Below are positions 62,493 to 64,000 of a DNA stretch of 64,000 nt, one piece after another. A program made the position numbers and the translations under genes. Source of the DNA: an uncultured Acidobacteriota bacterium (lineage in GTDB: Bacteria; Acidobacteriota; Blastocatellia; RBC074); the NCBI GenBank assembly GCA_902825875.1, contig CADECP010000026.1:50018-114017 (forward strand). Reading direction: 5' to 3'. Positions within the stretch are counted from its first letter, which is position 1; every line of letters begins with the position of its first letter. The notes beneath the pieces were generated by a model that worked only from the letters and a program-made list of their open reading frames with translations, was not told the origin of the DNA and made no database searches.

Positions 62493-64000
62493 ATGAACTC
62501 GGCCAAAGGCAAAAAACTCTTTCCCATTGTGCTTACGGTTTCAGCGACTGCTTCGGCAATCCTGATTGGTTTGGCGGGCGAAGCATTCGGCGACCAATTG
62601 AAAGAACTCTTCACGCCGCTGCTGGCTTGGTGGAAATGGCTGCTTGGTTCGTTGGTGGTCATAAACGTTGTGGCTTTTGGCTGGGATCGCTGGCACACCG
62701 AACAACCCGCCGAAGCCGCAACTGTTCCCACAACGCAATCCGGCAACCGCAATGTTTTCAATCAGGGCAGCGGCAACACCATCATTCCCGGCGATGGCAA
62801 CGTGACGGCTTCGCAAACTCAAGGCGACGTAGTTGCCCACAAGATAGAAAATCATTATCACGGCTCCCAACTCCCGACTCCTGACTCCCGTCTCCCGACT
62901 CCTCCACCAACCAACCGGCTCCGCCAGATCAATTCTCCGCCCCGCGATTTCGTCGGACGCAAAACCGAATTGACGGAATTGCTGGCCGATCTTGAAGGCG
63001 GCGCGGTCATTTCCGGCGTGCAAGGCAAAGGCGGCATAGGCAAAACGACGCTGGCATTGAAGCTGGCGGAAAAGCTCGGTCAACAATTCAACGGCGCGCA
63101 ACTCTTTCTGGATTTGCAGGGAATGAGCGCGACTCCCGTCAAAACGACTTCGGCGATGGAACACGTCATTCGGTCGTTTCACTCGGAAACCGGCCAATTG
63201 CCCAACTCCGTCGCCGAATTGCAGCCGCTGTATCAATCCACACTGCAAACCGAAGTCAGCGCAGGTCGGCGCGTGTTGCTGTTGTTCGACAACGCCAAAG
63301 ACCGCGCGCAAGTCGAACCGCTGATTCCTCCCGACGGATGCGTGATGTTGGTCACTTCGCGCGCGCATTTCACCTTGCCGGGAATGAAGGAGCGCAATCT
63401 GGAAGCTTTGCCGATGGCGGATGCGCGCGATTTGCTGACGGAATTGTGCGACCGCTGCGGCAACGAAGCCGAAGAATTGGCGACGTTGTGCGGAAGATTG
63501 CCGATGGCGCTTCGCATTGTCGGCAGTTTTTTGCGCGAACGGCGCGATTACCCTGTGGCGCGGTATCTGGAAAAACTACGAGCGGCGCGGCTGAAACAAC
63601 TGCCCGAAGTCGCGGCTTCGCTGCAACTCAGTTGCGAGCAATTGCCGCCGGAATTGCTAGCGTACTGGCACAAACTGTCTGTCTTCCCGGATTCGTTTGA
63701 TCTGGAAGCCGCCGCCGCTGTGTTGGAGGTGGACGCGGACGAAGCTTTAGACCCGCTGAGCGAATTGGCGCGGTTCAGTTTGCTGGATTGGCTGGACGCG
63801 GAGCAGCGATACACGATGCACGATCTGGCGAGCGATTACGCCGATTCGTTTCTGACCGACGACCAACGCGAAGAATTGAAGCTGAACCACGCGCAGCATT
63901 TTTGCCAAGTGCTGGCCGAAGCTGGCAAGCTTTTTCTGAAAGGCGGAGAGCAGGTCGTCAAAGGCCTGGCGCTTTTTGACCGCGAACGGACGCACATCGA
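62493..64000 (+). CDS. Membrane-anchored NB-ARC/STAND ATPase, C-terminus beyond window
   Basis: The frame is open from an ATG at 62493 (site AAGGAC upstream) to the right edge (over 500 codons). Residues about 1-65 contain two membrane spans (LFPIVLTVSATASAILIGL and LLGSLVVINVVAF). A Gly/Asn-rich segment (SGNRNVFNQGSGN, IIPGDGN) follows, and then a Pro-rich linker coded by CTCCCGA repeats. The NB-ARC domain has DFVGRKTEL, Walker A GKGGIGKTT (Lys184), Walker B RRVLLLFDNA, sensor VTSR and the GRLPMALR motif. A winged-helix region follows. Repeats (TPR or others) probably lie beyond. STAND ATPases act in signalling and anti-phage defence. The function here is unknown. Confidence 0.87.
   Translation, partial: MNSAKGKKLFPIVLTVSATASAILIGLAGEAFGDQLKELFTPLLAWWKWLLGSLVVINVVAFGWDRWHTEQPAEAATVPTTQSGNRNVFNQGSGNTIIPGDGNVTASQTQGDVVAHKIENHYHGSQLPTPDSRLPTPPPTNRLRQINSPPRDFVGRKTELTELLADLEGGAVISGVQGKGGIGKTTLALKLAEKLGQQFNGAQLFLDLQGMSATPVKTTSAMEHVIRSFHSETGQLPNSVAELQPLYQSTLQTEVSAGRRVLLLFDNAKDRAQVEPLIPPDGCVMLVTSRAHFTLPGMKERNLEALPMADARDLLTELCDRCGNEAEELATLCGRLPMALRIVGSFLRERRDYPVARYLEKLRAARLKQLPEVAASLQLSCEQLPPELLAYWHKLSVFPDSFDLEAAAAVLEVDADEALDPLSELARFSLLDWLDAEQRYTMHDLASDYADSFLTDDQREELKLNHAQHFCQVLAEAGKLFLKGGEQVVKGLALFDRERTHI
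62862..62904 (+). repeat. CTCCCGACTC tandem repeat in the STAND linker
   Basis: Degenerate copies of a 10-base CTCCCGACTC-type unit code QLPTPDSRLPTPPP between the membrane/Gly-rich part and the NB-ARC domain. Confidence 0.8.

Overview
The window is chromosomal DNA of moderate GC from what looks like an Acidobacteriota bacterium, probably class Blastocatellia or a close soil relative. This placement is inferred from gene content, not from rRNA, of which there is none. The clues are a small secreted beta-rich protein of a kind I associate with acidobacteria (17198-17638), two Uma2-family nucleases, a TPR-CHAT/sigma/anti-sigma operon, an SBBP/DUF11 surface protein beside a decayed TIG-domain gene, and many short palindromic repeats between and even inside genes. 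I found no rRNA, tRNA, CRISPR array, transposase or integrase.

Layout. 1-16738 is mostly housekeeping and envelope: a multihaem cytochrome c (cut by the left edge), a lipoprotein serpin, an Smr protein, P5C dehydrogenase, a Uma2 nuclease, a double-thioredoxin protein, a shikimate kinase fused to a heptosyltransferase, a DUF2490 porin-like protein, a YfhO-type membrane protein, a HAD phosphatase, a two-gene nucleotidyltransferase cassette, pyrimidine-nucleoside phosphorylase and an SDR. 17198-24281 holds the ferrous iron module (feoB plus a DtxR-type regulator carrying a FeoA domain), a zinc-ribbon protein, a LolA-like protein and an S41 peptidase. 24809-33200 holds an Hfq-like protein, pdxA, a striking acidic/histone-H1-like protein, a Gfo/Idh/MocA oxidoreductase, a CDGSH protein, citrate synthase, a glutaredoxin, a P1 peptidase, a second Uma2 protein and a solitary bacterial-microcompartment shell protein. 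33366-39868 holds the broken TIG gene, a giant SBBP/DUF11 membrane protein and lnt.

40048-44876 is an operon of a TPR-CHAT protease-like protein, a sigma-70-family factor and a membrane anti-sigma-like protein. It resembles, without any CRISPR part, the logic of TPR-CHAT proteases that release a sigma factor. 45791-51882 is the replication and repair cluster mutS2-dnaG-rpoD. 52128-55766 is one long S9 peptidase/D-aminoacylase fusion.

55884-60211 is the clearest accessory region: two overlapping genes of visibly lower GC, encoding a DUF1837/HamA-like PD-(D/E)XK protein and a 1173-residue superfamily 2 helicase. I read this as a Hachiman-like anti-phage system. Its right flank (60290-60568) is a scar made of a HigA-like antitoxin remnant abutting the last codons of a second deacylase gene. 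After gltX, a membrane-anchored NB-ARC/STAND ATPase runs off the right edge.

Recurrent theme: short tandem or palindromic repeats (units such as ATTCAGC, ATTGCGG, CTCCCGA and a GCGGAC hairpin) have been read through as codons in at least four proteins, always at the N terminus or between domains.
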